A stretch of 64,000 bases of DNA from Endocalyx cinctus (lineage: Eukaryota; Ascomycota; Sordariomycetes; Amphisphaeriales; Apiosporaceae): contig BCKC01000002.1 in NCBI GenBank assembly GCA_001600455.1, forward strand, positions 3,300,171 to 3,364,170, written 5' to 3'. Numbering within the stretch: position 1 is the first letter of the stretch; every line of letters begins with the position of its first letter. The translations under genes and the position numbers were made by a program. Positions 34,447-46,535 of the stretch are shown piece by piece. Below the pieces are notes generated by a model. It did not search any database. It had not been told where the DNA came from and saw nothing but the letters and a program-made list of their open reading frames with translations.

Positions 34447-35495
34447 TTTAGATATGATTTTTTTTTCTTCTTTTTCGTATCTTAATATAGGGGTGATATT
34501 CCAGTGGAAATTGGTTAGTTTATACGGTAGAAGATCAGGAAGACCAAGATATTCTTTGTCCTTTCAAGATTTAAACACCTCGCCTTTATAGGCAAGTCGT
34601 ACATCCTGGCTTTCAGATCATGGCTATTTTCTCTCCCATAAGGCTGGAAATAAGGAAATAAGCAATGATGTCGTGGTTTTGCTGGCATGTTAGTATTACA
34701 GAGCTTGGGATATATAGGCCAGGTTGTTTGATACGTTAGTATACGAAAGCAGAAAAAGAAAAGAACGACAAGGAACAGGAAGAAATCTGTACCATGTCTG
34801 CACGTTTGGGGTATTGGATCAGCGTTCTGAGATTATTTGGCTTGGAGATTATGATCCCCTTCTACTCAGCAGCGAATCCAAATATGAACGTCAGCAGCTT
34901 ATATCTATATCAGAAGCTCCACCGGCGGCCGCTCGACTATCTAGTTAACCCCGGCAGATTGAGATGAGCATAAGATTTTGTGGTTCTCCGTGCAATCTGG
35001 CAACCCGAGGAGTCATCAGTGATATACTTGTATATTGTTGTTAGATAGCGTGTAATGTGGAACGTTGATTTTCGCTATGTGTTGTTGGAGGATCGTTAAT
35101 TAGTGCTTATTTGAGAGGCCCCAATCCAACGCCAAGTCTCAGCTGAACGAGTTGAACGGTGTCTGGGTGTGTAACAACGAATGACTTCACACAACATTTC
35201 TTTTTGCTGTGTAACCCACTGATAGGACTTATTTACCTGCCGGGTTCATGGCTACAGAGTAACAGAGTATGTAAGTACCAATTGAACTGGCGAGTAGTTT
35301 CATCCCATCGTCGTTTTTCACACCCGAATTGTCGCGTAGACCGTCTCCCATTTAGAAATATGAGCTCAAAAACGGAAGAATTCGGCTTCGACACAGCTCG
35401 TCTATTTGTCTCCCTCTAAGACCCTGGAGAAAATTTCACATATTATACACCATAATCTGTTTGAAACTGATAGCTGTTGATACTACACCACGATC
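34447..35495. other. Spacer upstream of second sulfotransferase-fold gene
   Basis: Holds that gene's upstream region and the 3' region of the large membrane-protein gene. Short open frames at 34724-34948 and 35159-35419 are unrecognised. No gene is supported. Confidence 0.5.
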
Positions 35496-38157
35496 CTACG
35501 TCACCGAGCCATATTTATTCCCTATGAGTGGTTTATATTTCTCCTCTCTAACCCCGTGCCTGATCCTCAGTCTCAGCTCCTCCTTCCCCACCACCCCGTC
35601 CGACCTAACACCCCTTTCCACGATAACGACGTGACCAAAAGTCTTCAGATTCCGTATACCGGCGCACGTATTCCTCAGCTCGTCTCCATCCGGCGGCGGC
35701 GAAGTCTGCGCCAGCGCCACCAGCTCCGGCACCGTATCCCAAGCCTCCATGATCTCGTATCCGTACGTGCTGATCCAAACCGTGAAAGCCAAGGCCATGG
35801 CCGCGTGCAGGGACAGGAGAAAGACGGAAAAGTAATCGTACGAGTCCCGAACCGTCAGCAGGTACCCGTTGAAGACGGCTTCCATCACCATCTCGGTCGT
35901 GTTTGCTCCCTCGAGAGCCGCCGGCAGGACCGACTTCTTCTTATTCTTATTATTAGGACTCCCCGTATACACCATCTTCCGCGCCGTAGCCTCGTCCTTC
36001 CGGAACCCGTACCACCCGACCGCGGCGCTCGCGTTCCTCTGCGCGATAACGCCGTGACGCGACAGGCCGTCGACGAAGCACGTGGATATCAGCTGCTCGA
36101 CGGCCCTAATGGTTGATATCGACGCCGATCCCTCATCTTCATCCCTTTCTCCCTGGATAAGCAGCGGCTCGTCGAAAAGCGGCCACAGCACGAGCTCCGC
36201 GAGCCTCTCCAGGAGCGACCGCGCCGCCGCGCCCGGCTGCCTCGTCGACGGGAAGAGCAGGACGTCGGCCGAGTCCGTCGCCGTCGGCGAGAGCAGGTCG
36301 TACCAGCTCGGGGCGACGCGGATCGCGTCCCCGAGCCCGCGGTTGTACTGGATGCTCCGATCGGGCCGCTCCTGGGGCCTCAGGTTCGCCGTCACGACGG
36401 TCCGCACCCGGTCGCGGACGTATTCGTGGTACATCCTGTTATCGTTGCGCGAGGACTCGATGATGGACGTCCCGGGAGCCCATCGGGAATCCACGCTGCA
36501 GGAGAGCGCGTCGAAAGTGGTGCTCGTGTTGGAGCGGCGGACCAAGATGGCTAGTCCTAGCTCCGTGTAAAGGTCGGTCGGTAGCTCGATCGGAATCACG
36601 ATCGCGGCGGGGATGGTGGTGTTGCTGAGCGTTATATTGTCACCGGGGTTTGATGCGAAGAAACTCCGAGTTTCGAACTGTTCCCTGAGTATTGCTGAAG
36701 TATCAATCGGGTGTGAGAAGTATGGTACCGGGCTGTCGACATTTGTTAAGTTCTTATAGCCTACATCCGACGGACGCGGGATGTAACCGTCTTGCCCCTT
36801 AGCTGGGAACGGCATCACGAGCGGCGACGCAAGGGTCTGGTTTGTGATTTGGATTTCAAAGTTACCCATACAGGCCGTCCGTACTAACGGAACGGCAGCT
36901 TGCACGTTGAATGACATCGTTTCTGCTTGGTCGAGATATCTCGGATATGGCGCGTCGTACGGGTAATGATATTTGAGGTACAGTAGACTCATATCGTAAA
37001 GGCCCCGCTTGCCATCCTGGAGTATAGCCGTGGCCATATGGGTTGTCCATGCCCAGGTGTCTGAGACCTCGGTTTTCAAGACCGAGGCATATACTCGCTT
37101 TATCATGCTGAAGTCTTGGAGGTCGAACCGTATTCCGTTCTCGTCTGGAAATTGCCACCAGGTTTTGAAATGCTGGTACAGGAATGGGTATCCAGACGAT
37201 GGACACTTAGGATCGAAGAGCCAAGCTTCATGAGTAGAACAATTATAATTTTGGATTGAATCTCTGTCTAAAGATGTCGGCCATAATTCTTCTTTAGTAC
37301 CTACTCCATTGTCAGTCGATATACATTTAAAGCTCGGGGCAAGATTAAAAGAGAATAACAATACCATTAAGCCAATACGTACCCCCTCCGATAGGCCAAT
37401 CCAGAGTCCTCGGTATAATCAGCACAGCCGCTGAAGGACCGGCAAAAAGTGCTATGATTCCTGAGGCAAGCAATAATAGAATAAGGGGATAATCTGGCCG
37501 GGTCTGCGCTGGAGACTTAGACATGACGCCTCCCCAAAATTCCGAGGTAAAGAAGAAGCTTGGGTCAGGTAAGCCGAAATGATTACTTTGCAACCTATCC
37601 AACCTAATTCGAACTCTCTTAACTTACCTAATTGATGCAAAGTCCCAGCCCGATCCAAGGAACCCAAGCGGAATGCCATTTCCAAATACTAACTTGACTC
37701 GGATTACGTGAAATATTATTGTAGACAGGCTGGAAACGATAAGTACTTCCTATGGATCCCAAGTTAACGCCTGCTTATTTTATGAAGTACTTGCTCCTTC
37801 ACTTCATAATGCTGGAGCTCTCTCTGTACGCACATGAAGTTTGGCGGCAACTTGAAGAAACCCGAGCTTCGTCCCGTCAGAATCCGCAGGTCCCTGTAAC
37901 TCTCTGCCGATGAACCACCCTTGAAAATTTAGCACGATGAGGCCAATCGACAGGAAGGCGGGAATGACGTGAACCCCGCAGTGGGAGAGGGTCAAGAGAT
38001 GAGACTTGTAGACTAGTATCTTCTTTGGCTCGTCTTGCTTGACGCGGGCGACAATTCCAAGTCCGATCGATCGCAGGAGGATCTTGAATCTTTGAGACAG
38101 ATCTGCCCCCCATGTTGTTGCGGGCTTAATCCGCCGTAGAGAGACTCTTATTCGCAT
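35496..38157 (-). CDS. Large fungal membrane protein of unknown function, four exons
   Basis: Spliced model complement(join(35496..37300,37365..37558,37628..37749,37834..38157)), 814 residues. Predicted membrane helices: about 57-82, 109-131 (EVLIVSSLSTIIFHVI) and 173-198 (LILLLLASGIIALFAG followed by PSAAVLIIPR), then roughly 500 residues with many N-glycosylation sequons, then a helix near 702-724 and a 90-residue tail. I recognise the layout (AAKLHE, GFLGSG, SEFWGGV, PSAAVLIIPR) as a common uncharacterised family of filamentous fungi. The three small 5' exons were found by matching this conserved order; phases agree at every junction, and the in-frame TAA nine bases upstream supports the ATG at 38157. 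The glycosylated loop is presumably outside the cell or luminal. Function unknown. Confidence 0.78.
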
Positions 38158-40566
38158 TAATAATTATGTTAATAATGCGCCGAATAAAAATATGTTTGCC
38201 CCAGGTAACATAATGAACAGAATAGTATTCAGGATATCGTTCACCATCGGCGTCCTCACAAGTTTATTTACTTTTGATTTGATCCCCGAACTCGGGACCG
38301 TTTGCTGCGGAGTAGATCCTTGTGTTGTATGCCTTGATAGGCTGGCAAGTTGCCTCAACCATGCTGTATAAGTAGGTGACAGTGAATAATTACAAGGATT
38401 GATTGGTCCTTATCTCAATAGAGCTGGGGCGGGCAGGCAGGCCGAGGGGGGAGTGCAGATTATTTTACTACAGCCCCTGCCTATGCTGGCCTGTGGTGAA
38501 GGATTCTAAGAACCAAATTATATGCAGAATCCTTCAAGCATTTCTCAATGTCGCTTGGAGAGTTCTGATACTTTAAATTTAAAGACAGCTCAATGTACTC
38601 AATAGTTGTACAGAAGTATTAGTAAGTATAAGAAACATTCTGAAGAGCTTTAGTTAGAAAGAAACCTTTCCTAAGACAGCTTCATATTATTTATCAGTCT
38701 TCTTGTATCCATTAGGCTAGGTTAGAAGCTGACTTGAAGAAGCGTAGCTCAGGTCCGCATTAGGTACCTTGCAGTATTTCTGATGTAAGATCCATTTACA
38801 TGTAATAGGCAAAGACCAGAAAATGGGTGAAGTAATTCGGCATTGATCGACACTATACATAAGGCTGAATTTAATCTAGGATGATATCCAAAAAAAAAAA
38901 AAAAGCTTAACTGAGTGCAACCCAAGGCGTTACGCAAAATATGCAGTGTCATAAATAAATACTTACCGGGGGGCAGGATGAGTTGCACAAGGGGGTGATT
39001 TAAGCACTTTACATATATACATATCCTAGAGTATATGTGACAAGTCTTCAAGAATATCTCTTTTTCTGGGTTTCTGGATACCTTCAAGAGATGGAGTTTG
39101 CCCCGTGGGGGGCCGTACACTAGAAGATGGGGATTTAGTCAAATTTATACTTTCGTCCACTTTCGTTCACATACTATATGTACATATGTATAAGACGAAA
39201 GGAGACTCCCGTCGGTGTTAAGGTTCCGTAGTCCGGGACTCCACAGAGTTGAATCAGGGGTAAAACTCTAGGATTAGGATTGGTCGATAAAGAGCTTGCA
39301 TGGCCACGTCGTGACTTTGAACCGGAAGCCCGGAGTATAGAGATAATCGAATACTTGTTCGAACACGAAACACTTTGGCCTGACCCATGTCCCTTTGTCC
39401 CGCTCTCGGTTCAAAGGTTCAAGATAGGGGAGCATGGGAACATGGGAAAAAGACCGAGGATAGGACAGGAAGGAATAGTATCCTGGCTAGACATATCTGA
39501 ATCTGGGGATAATGGGGATAATGCAGCTAGCGTGCAAACTCTGGGGTTAGGGTTCCAAGCCTCATTTTGTTCTTCGATCAACCCACTCTTACGTATACAT
39601 ACGCTACATACAGTACGCATGTATGGTAAGATCCCTCACCCGCACGTATAGACGCAGGTGGCAAACATGCCAAATAAAGTAATATCACAATGAAACGACG
39701 CTACGAGATAGGTCATCTACTATTGCAGTATGTGTATGTATGTAAGTGGAGTGGATTTATGGGGGATAAGTGCACTCGTTCTCCTTTGACCCGACGTGCA
39801 TAAAACTGGACCCATGATGAAATCAAATCCACAAAGACTAGAGATAAAAAGAATAAGTGTAGAAGCAAGCTTATGTTGCATATGGTAGTGTACAGTAGTA
39901 ACGTATAAAGTTTCAAAGTGACAAAGTGAAAGTGGATGTCCGTTATGGTCATCTGATCTGGATTATGGATTGATTTGATATCTTTAATTTCAAACTGGTT
40001 CGACGTGGAATGGAATGAATTGTGAGAAGAATAAAAAGGCTGAGCTGGTCTCCGGTTGTCCGTAATATGTATGCGATCTTTGATACACTAGGTATAACTA
40101 ACTAATCAGCTAACTTGAATTATACTACTCGACTTCAAGGCTATGAAACAGAGACAAAAGAGACGGAGAAGTAGAGAGACGGGGTATTAGTTTTTCCCCT
40201 CGACCTTGATTTGGAAAATGCGGGGAAATAGTTGAAATTTAACTGAGATGGTGTTATTAGTTGTTATATGTAGCATACACTATTTGTATACTACTGCGCT
40301 GTACTCTGTACATACATCCGTACATCCATACATATACCCATACGTATACGTATATGGATAGTTGTCCATGGTGGCGATAAGTGTCTTTCAAATAATGCGT
40401 ATGTAGAGTACAATATTTAGACGATAGGCGCCACCGTCAAGTCTTGGCTGTTTGGAACGGTCTCTCCACTCATCAAGTTACATACGGAGTTGCGGAGATG
40501 TATTCACCAGCCTATAGAAATTCGAAGTAGTATGCACGTCGATTACCCTGTAATGTGGTTGGATCT

Positions 40567-40587
40567 ACTATCTACTATGTAGATAGT
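40567..40587. repeat. Perfect short inverted repeat
   Basis: ACTATCTAC, loop TAT, GTAGATAGT: a 9-base-pair perfect stem in an AT-rich spacer. Such short palindromes can be chance. Confidence 0.6.
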
Positions 40588-41109
40588 TTTATATTATAGT
40601 TATAATGTCATCACTGTACATACATACATACGGACTTTACACACGCTTGCATATATACATACACAACAGTATACTACGGTAAAATTGTACATGTAACACG
40701 ACGACTGTATAGACTGATGCGACGGTACACGGGAATATATTAGTAGATGGTAATAGCAGCAACTCGTTAATATTGCGTATTTCTAAGACCGTATACAAGT
40801 AGATTCGTAATAGGTGGTTTTAATTCTAGCCCCTCAAGCCCCTCCTCTCCTCTATCCTATATGTATACAGTACTGTACTATCGTATCCAATCCTATCCTA
40901 TCGTCGTCTATACAAGGGTGCCTAAACTGGTAATAGTCGAAAACGTCTCCTCTCTTTAGCGTCCACTTTACCCCATCAACACCAAGCTCGTCGTTACCCC
41001 ACCTAACCCACCCTTACCTTCTCATGTACTGTACTATGTATGACTATGACATACATTATCAACATTAATTGAGTAATCAATAAATCCCGAGTACAAAGGC
41101 GATAGAAAA

Positions 41110-41339
41110 CCCCTTACAATTCGTTTTGTTTTTTGTCTCGTCTCTTCTTCTCATCTTCTCATCTATCTTTCTCTCACTCTCATTCCCCTCTCGAAACTCT
41201 ACAATATCTCTCATACAAATAGTGCCTCTTCCTCTTTCACATATACCCCTCCATATCTGGCATATTCATATTTTTATCTACACATATATTTCTGTAAAGA
41301 GGCGATACCCCCCTCAATTCATCTACTACCATCATCATC
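41110..41339 (+). promoter_or_regulatory. CT-rich leader of aldehyde dehydrogenase gene
   Basis: From about 41118 the plus strand is strongly pyrimidine-rich (ttgtctcgtctcttcttctc and on), then becomes AC-rich just before the ATG at 41340. CT tracts of this kind mark transcription starts of highly expressed fungal genes, which fits an aldehyde dehydrogenase. Confidence 0.5.
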
Positions 41340-43088
41340 ATGCCTCTCTCCGTTGAATTGAAGACGCCAATCACTGGCCCATACACTCAGCCTACCGGAT
41401 TGTAAGTCGCGTCTATTTTATTTTTGTAGTTTTGGGAACATTTCCATTGCCATTCGTTGAGCGAATATCGGCGGTTCACTAACGCGAATTTCTTTCTTTT
41501 ACCCCTCCAGATGGATCAACAACGAGTGGGTCGAGAGTGTCGATAAGAAGTCGATCGAAGTTATCAACCCCGCCACCGAGGAAGTCATCTGCTCCGTCTC
41601 CGAAGCCACCGAGAAGGATGTCGACATAGCCGTATCCGCCGCCCGCAAAGCTTTCGAGGGCGTCTGGCGCAAGACCACCCCTCAGGAGCGGGGTAACTAC
41701 ATGCTTAAGCTCGCCGACCTCGTCGAGAAGAACGTGGATTTGTTGGCGTCGGTCGAGTCTCTCGACAACGGAAAGTCGATCACCATGGCCAAAGGAGACG
41801 TAGGCGCCGTCGCCGGCTGCATCAGATACTACGGTGGTTGGGCCGACAAGATCGAGGGAAAGACTATTGATATTAACCCCGACACCTTCCACTACACAAG
41901 ACAAGAGCCGGTACGTTACCAAACCAAAAAAGAAAAAGTGGACTGGATGAGATTGCTAATCTAAACAAAAACTAGATCGGTGTATGCGGTCAAATTATTC
42001 CTTGGAACTTCCCGCTGCTTATGTTGGCCTGGAAGATCGGACCCGCCCTCGCTACCGGAAACACAATCGTCATGAAGACGGCGGAGCAGACGCCCCTCTC
42101 TGCCCTCGTCTTCGCCAACCTGATCAAGGAAGCCGGCATCCCGGCCGGTGTCGTGAACATCATCTCCGGTCTCGGCAAGGTCGCCGGTGCCGCCCTCTCT
42201 TCGCACATGGACGTGGACAAGATCGCCTTCACGGGCTCGACGCTCGTCGGCCGCACCATCATGAAGGCCGCCGCCGCGTCCAACCTGAAGAAGGTGACGC
42301 TCGAGCTCGGCGGCAAGTCGCCCAACATCGTCTTCAACGACGCCGACATCGAGCAGGCCATCTCGTGGGTCAACTTCGGCATCTACTTCAACCACGGCCA
42401 GTGCTGCTGCGCCGGCTCGCGCGTCTACGTGCAGGAAGGCATCTACGACAAGTTTATCGCGGCCTTCAAGAAGCGCGCGACGGAGAACGCCGTCGGCGAC
42501 CCGTTCGACCACAACACCTTCCAGGGCCCCCAGGTCAGCCAGCTCCAGTACGACCGCATCATGGGCTACATCAAGGACGGCAAGGAGGGCGGCGCCACCG
42601 TCGTCACGGGCGGCGAGCGCCACGGCGACAAGGGCTACTTCATCCAGCCCACCATCTTTAGCGACGTCACCCAGGACATGAAGATCATGCAGGAGGAGAT
42701 CTTCGGCCCCGTGGTAGCGTGCGCCAAGTTCTCGACCGAAGAGGAGGTCATCCACCTTTCCAACAACACCACCTACGGTCTCGCCGCCGCCGTTCACACC
42801 AAGGACCTCAACACCGCCATCCGCGTCAGCAACGAGATGCGCGCCGGTACCGTCTGGGTTAACAGTAAGTCTCTTTTCCTATCCACTTCTTCAGTACCGT
42901 CTACCGAAAAAAAAAAAAAAGTCATATAACTAACCTATTTACCTCCAGGCTACAACATGCTTCACCACCAGCTACCTTTCGGTGGATACAAGGAGAGTGG
43001 TTTGGGCCGCGAGCTCGGCGAGGCCGCCCTTGCGAATTACACGCAGACGAAGTCCGTCTCTATTCGTCTAGGAGGTGCTTTGTTCTAA
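41340..43088 (+). CDS. aldA: Aldehyde dehydrogenase (NAD(P)+), class 1/2
   Basis: Spliced model join(41340..41401,41511..41910,41976..42864,42949..43088), 496 residues, the normal length. Oxidises acetaldehyde and related aldehydes to acids; fungal orthologues serve ethanol use and acetate formation. Motifs: cofactor-binding [20 protein letters not shown], Gly motif FTGSTLVG, general base in LELGGKSPN (Glu264), catalytic cysteine in GQCCCAGSR (middle Cys298), EEIFGPV, and C-terminal [16 protein letters not shown]. No N-terminal targeting peptide is evident, suggesting a cytosolic enzyme. The exon block after 42000 is markedly GC-rich, with strong codon bias typical of high expression. Three introns with textbook GTAAGT/GTACGT donors. 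Confidence 0.95.
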
Positions 43089-43581
43089 ACTTAGTACAAA
43101 GGATTTATGAGAAGAGGATGAAATATGGACATATGGATCTCAAACTTTTATGACCTTCCTGTAAGCTGAAATGTTCTTGTTGGAATTGAGATGCCAGGGA
43201 TTGTCCGGAGAATGGAAAAAAAAAAACATTCCAGCGAAGTGTAATGTATGATCCAGAGCTACTCTGTATATGGTAGGTCTGCATCATACAAAGTTAAATA
43301 TAAATACATTCAAAAATACTATACCACTGTTCATACTATACTTATATTGCTGTTCACACTATACCGCTGTTCACAGTAGTAATCATGCACAGGGAGGTTC
43401 GAGTCTAGTCAAGGTCCAACAATGAATAATTTGAGGATCAAAACACTTAAGAGTAAACATACAACTTGAACAGAAAACTAATAAACATCGACCCGACAAA
43501 GTTTTTTTAAGATCCGTAGACATGCAAGCAGAACTTCACAGATGGCTGAAAGCTGTGGGTCAGACGATTTATCCTCCTACT
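43089..43581. other. Convergent spacer aldehyde dehydrogenase / eIF5
   Basis: Holds two 3' ends and the tandem repeat at 43318-43374. No gene is supported. Confidence 0.6.
43318..43374. repeat. Imperfect tandem repeat ACTATACCxCTGTTCAy
   Basis: Three copies of a unit close to actataccgctgttcac start at 43318, 43335 and 43358; the middle copy carries a short insertion (ttatatt). It lies 3' of the aldehyde dehydrogenase stop. Confidence 0.75.
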
Positions 43582-44943
43582 CTACTCTTCCTCATCGGAT
43601 GAATCCTCCTCAGCCTCTTCCAACCATTTGAGGAACGGCTCCGCGGCGCGGCGGATCTTCTTGGAGGTTGGGAGGTCGACGTACTTCTTGCTGGCCGTGG
43701 TTCCCCATTTGATGATGACCTTCTCAGTGACGACCAGGTCTCTATCGTACAGCGTGTGTAGGATTTTGACGATCTTGTCGCTAGTCATGAGTTCGGGGAA
43801 CTCCTTGCCCTTAGTAGCCAAGAGACGCTCCAGTCCTCCAAGCATGGCCTTCTCATGACGTTCAGACGTCAACATCTGGATACAAGTTAGTTCGGTGTAA
43901 CAACGTGACGGGGACGCGGAATTTATGCATACCTGCTTAAGCATCGGAGCGCGCAGGGGAATCTGTTCAATAATCTTCTCGTCGAAGAGAGTCTGGACGA
44001 GGACCAAGATGGTCTTGCTCTTCGTCTCAATTCCCAATTCTTTTGCTTTGACATAAACCGCAAGGCTATCGACCTTGTTAATGCTGCCAGTTTCTTTGAT
44101 CTGTTCCTGGATCCAGTCACCCAGGGCATCGTAGACGGTGTTTCCACCGCCTTCTCCATCTTCATCCTCGTCGTCTCCCCCGAGAACGAGCTTCTGACGG
44201 AACTCGCCGGGAAGTTGGCTCTGTCGGGCCTTGACGGCCTCCGCCGACATGTCGACGGCCCACTCGTCGTCCTTGACTTCGGCAGGTGCATCGATAACTT
44301 GAGCATCGGCGTTGATCTTGCGAGTAAACTCGTCGTCACTACCAACGTCGTCGTCATCGCCATTCTTTGAGCCGTTATTGTTGGAGTTCTCGGAATTCTC
44401 CGCGCCGCTACCGTGACCATTTTCCTTGTTACCGTTCTGCTGCGCCTGCTGTTTGGCCTTGCGGGCAGCCTTACGTTCGGCCTTGTCTTTCTTGTTGCCA
44501 CCTTTCTTGGGCTGGTTCTTCAAGATGAAGCTGCTGAGCTTCAGTCGAAGGTCGACATCGGTGCGCTGACCACAAGCCTTGCAGTCAAGTACGATGCGTC
44601 CGTCCTTGATGACGACATCAGTCTCGGGGTTCTGGCATTTCTTGCACAGAACGAACTTGTTGATGAAGCCATCAAGATAATCTTGAAGTTTAGGAGCATC
44701 GTGAGCACCGTTGATGATCCAGCGGTCATCAGGGGGATCGATGTTGGTTTGAGCACCAAGCTCGAAACCGAAATACTTGATGACGTAAGATCCAGGGCGG
44801 GCGAGGGAGAGAGCGACGCTGCTCAGGTTCACGACAACGGTTTTGATACCGTTACCTTTACCCTCGATCTTGGTCTGGATCTTTTCCATCTTGTAGCGAT
44901 AGAAGTCATCGGTGACATCGCGACGAACGTTGACGAGAGCCAT
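43582..44943 (-). CDS. TIF5: Translation initiation factor eIF5
   Basis: Spliced model complement(join(43582..43875,43933..44943)), 434 residues. The N-terminal domain reads DDFYRYKMEKI with the GAP arginine (Arg16, equal to Arg15 in yeast and human), GKGNGIKTVVVNLSSVA, and a zinc finger with cysteines 100, 103, 121 and 124. A charged linker (lysine-rich, then acidic) leads to the W2/HEAT C-terminal domain ending FLKWLEEAEEDSSDEEE, the aromatic-acidic box that binds eIF2 beta and eIF1. eIF5 triggers GTP hydrolysis by eIF2 at start-codon recognition. The single intron (43876-43932) is 57 bases, a multiple of three, without a stop, so the frame stays open if it is retained. The GTATGC donor and TCCAG acceptor favour splicing. 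Confidence 0.95.
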   Translation of the reverse strand: MALVNVRRDVTDDFYRYKMEKIQTKIEGKGNGIKTVVVNLSSVALSLARPGSYVIKYFGFELGAQTNIDPPDDRWIINGAHDAPKLQDYLDGFINKFVLCKKCQNPETDVVIKDGRIVLDCKACGQRTDVDLRLKLSSFILKNQPKKGGNKKDKAERKAARKAKQQAQQNGNKENGHGSGAENSENSNNNGSKNGDDDDVGSDDEFTRKINADAQVIDAPAEVKDDEWAVDMSAEAVKARQSQLPGEFRQKLVLGGDDEDEDGEGGGNTVYDALGDWIQEQIKETGSINKVDSLAVYVKAKELGIETKSKTILVLVQTLFDEKIIEQIPLRAPMLKQVCINSASPSRCYTELTCIQMLTSERHEKAMLGGLERLLATKGKEFPELMTSDKIVKILHTLYDRDLVVTEKVIIKWGTTASKKYVDLPTSKKIRRAAEPFLKWLEEAEEDSSDEEE

Positions 44944-46023
44944 CTTGACGGTATTTTACGTTTTGTTTTCTTTATATTTTTCTCTTTTTGTTCTAAGTGG
45001 CTGTCTTAGTGGACAAGGTTGATGCTTGTGGAGAATAGGTCTTGGTCTGGTAGGTAGATTCCTTGATATTCAGGGCGAGAGAGGCTAGATAGACATTCGT
45101 AATTACCTAACTAGGTATAGAGAGGCGTGAGGTAGGTAGAAGACGATATGAGCCAGGAGGTTAGTAAAGAGGATTGGTCCTAATGGGGGACATAGGGGAG
45201 ACTGGATGAGAATTGCTGGTGCTAGCGTTGGAAGGCATTAACTCGGGCGATGCAATCGCTTTTCGGGATCAACCGATTGAGCTGATATTGGGGCTACAAG
45301 GTTTCCGCGGTATGCGAAACGGCTGCAGCGTGAGAGGGGGTTGGTGTCTAAACACAGCGGTCTTGTCGTGCTGATACATAAACAGCAATCTGTTCTTGTA
45401 CCCTTTGATGTCGGGTGTATTGTGGATTGAGGATTGTTCAAAAGAACTCAAGCGCGTATCAAAGTCAGAGAGAGAGAGAATCTCAAGAGATATGACGATT
45501 CCCTATCAACTGATGTAATAGTTTTCAAAGTGTAGAGGAAGTGTGTAAAAAAAAAAGGGTTAAATGAGTTGAAATCGAGGTGTTTATTTTAGAAACAGGG
45601 TTTTTGGTTTTGCCACAGGAGTAGAGAGAAAGGGAATTCAATCTACTTTTTTAAGGGATTTAATAGTACGTCGGCAATTTCTGCCTAGGATATCAGGGTC
45701 AAAATCAGACAAATATTGTGTGATATTTTCAAGAGTTTTGTGGTTGATAAAGTAGAGTAGAGAATGGTAGAAATAAGGGAAGAAGAAAGTTGGGTAGAAG
45801 TCAAAAGGAAGATTCGAGTTGGGAATAAGAGGAGTCACAAAGAAAAAAAAAATCCTTTTCTAACAGATGATGAATAATTAATGGAGAAAAAAAAATAAAA
45901 TAAGAAAAGTCTTCAAAGAACTACCTAGAAATAACCGACTTAGGCTAGACCTACCTAGCCTAGGCATATTAAATAATTACCTAAATACTCTGTACTCAGT
46001 GTACTGTACTGCTTATGTCGCTA

Positions 46024-46075
46024 ATCATTAGCGTATCATCGCTATCATTAGCGTATCGTCGCTATTACCATCGCT
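46024..46075. repeat. 20-base tandem repeat with partial third unit
   Basis: Units atcattagcgtatcatcgct (46024-46043) and atcattagcgtatcgtcgct (46044-46063) differ at one base and are followed by attaccatcgct, a degenerate partial unit. Confidence 0.85.
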
Positions 46076-46511
46076 ATTACCAAGTCTTATACAAGTAAAC
46101 TCGCTATAACGCTTTAAAGGACAGTTGCCCTTTGTTCTCTGTGAAAACCCTTACGTACAGAGGGCTGGCGGGGTGGCGGGGTAGGACGAAAGATGGTCCC
46201 CTCCCTACTGTGTACAAGTACAAGTAATTCGCCCTTTCATTGAATCTCTTTCCACCACGTGATATGCCGAATAACCACTTAAGCCAGAATGGGTTATATG
46301 TACTTTCTGAAATAAGATTCAATTACTTCTTACTATGTACGGGGGTACTTGCTTAATGTGATCTTGTCTATACTACATCTACTCCATAGGTCTACATCAA
46401 TATCCATGGATATGAGGGAAATAATCATGATAGTCAGAATAAATCTCAAATAACTTGGGTCTACAATCATTCTACTAGAGAATACGTACTAGTGTAAGCA
46501 TATTCGATATT

Positions 46512-46535
46512 AAAAAAAAAAAAAAAAAAAAAAAA
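46512..46535. repeat. 24-base A run
   Basis: Uninterrupted poly-A in spacer DNA; the length may be unreliable in the assembly. Confidence 0.9.

Larger units (their letters stand above)
38158..41339. other. 3.2 kb spacer between membrane-protein and aldehyde dehydrogenase genes
   Basis: The two genes diverge, so both promoters lie here. The middle (39960-40900) is rich in GTATAC/TACATAC words and AT-rich. A perfect 9-base hairpin lies at 40567-40587. The open frame at 39280-39651 lacks an ATG start and a recognisable family. The right end is the CT-rich aldehyde dehydrogenase leader. Confidence 0.5.

Noticed and set aside
39280..39651. 123-codon plus-strand open frame
   Set aside because: Begins with TTG rather than ATG, no recognisable motif, lies in variable spacer.
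41961..42797. 278-codon minus-strand open frame opposite aldehyde dehydrogenase
   Set aside because: Antisense shadow of a codon-biased exon; low-complexity Val/Asp/Leu-rich translation.
43390..43420. GGTTCGAGTC, resembling a tRNA B box
   Set aside because: The flanking bases do not form a T stem and no A box or acceptor stem is present.
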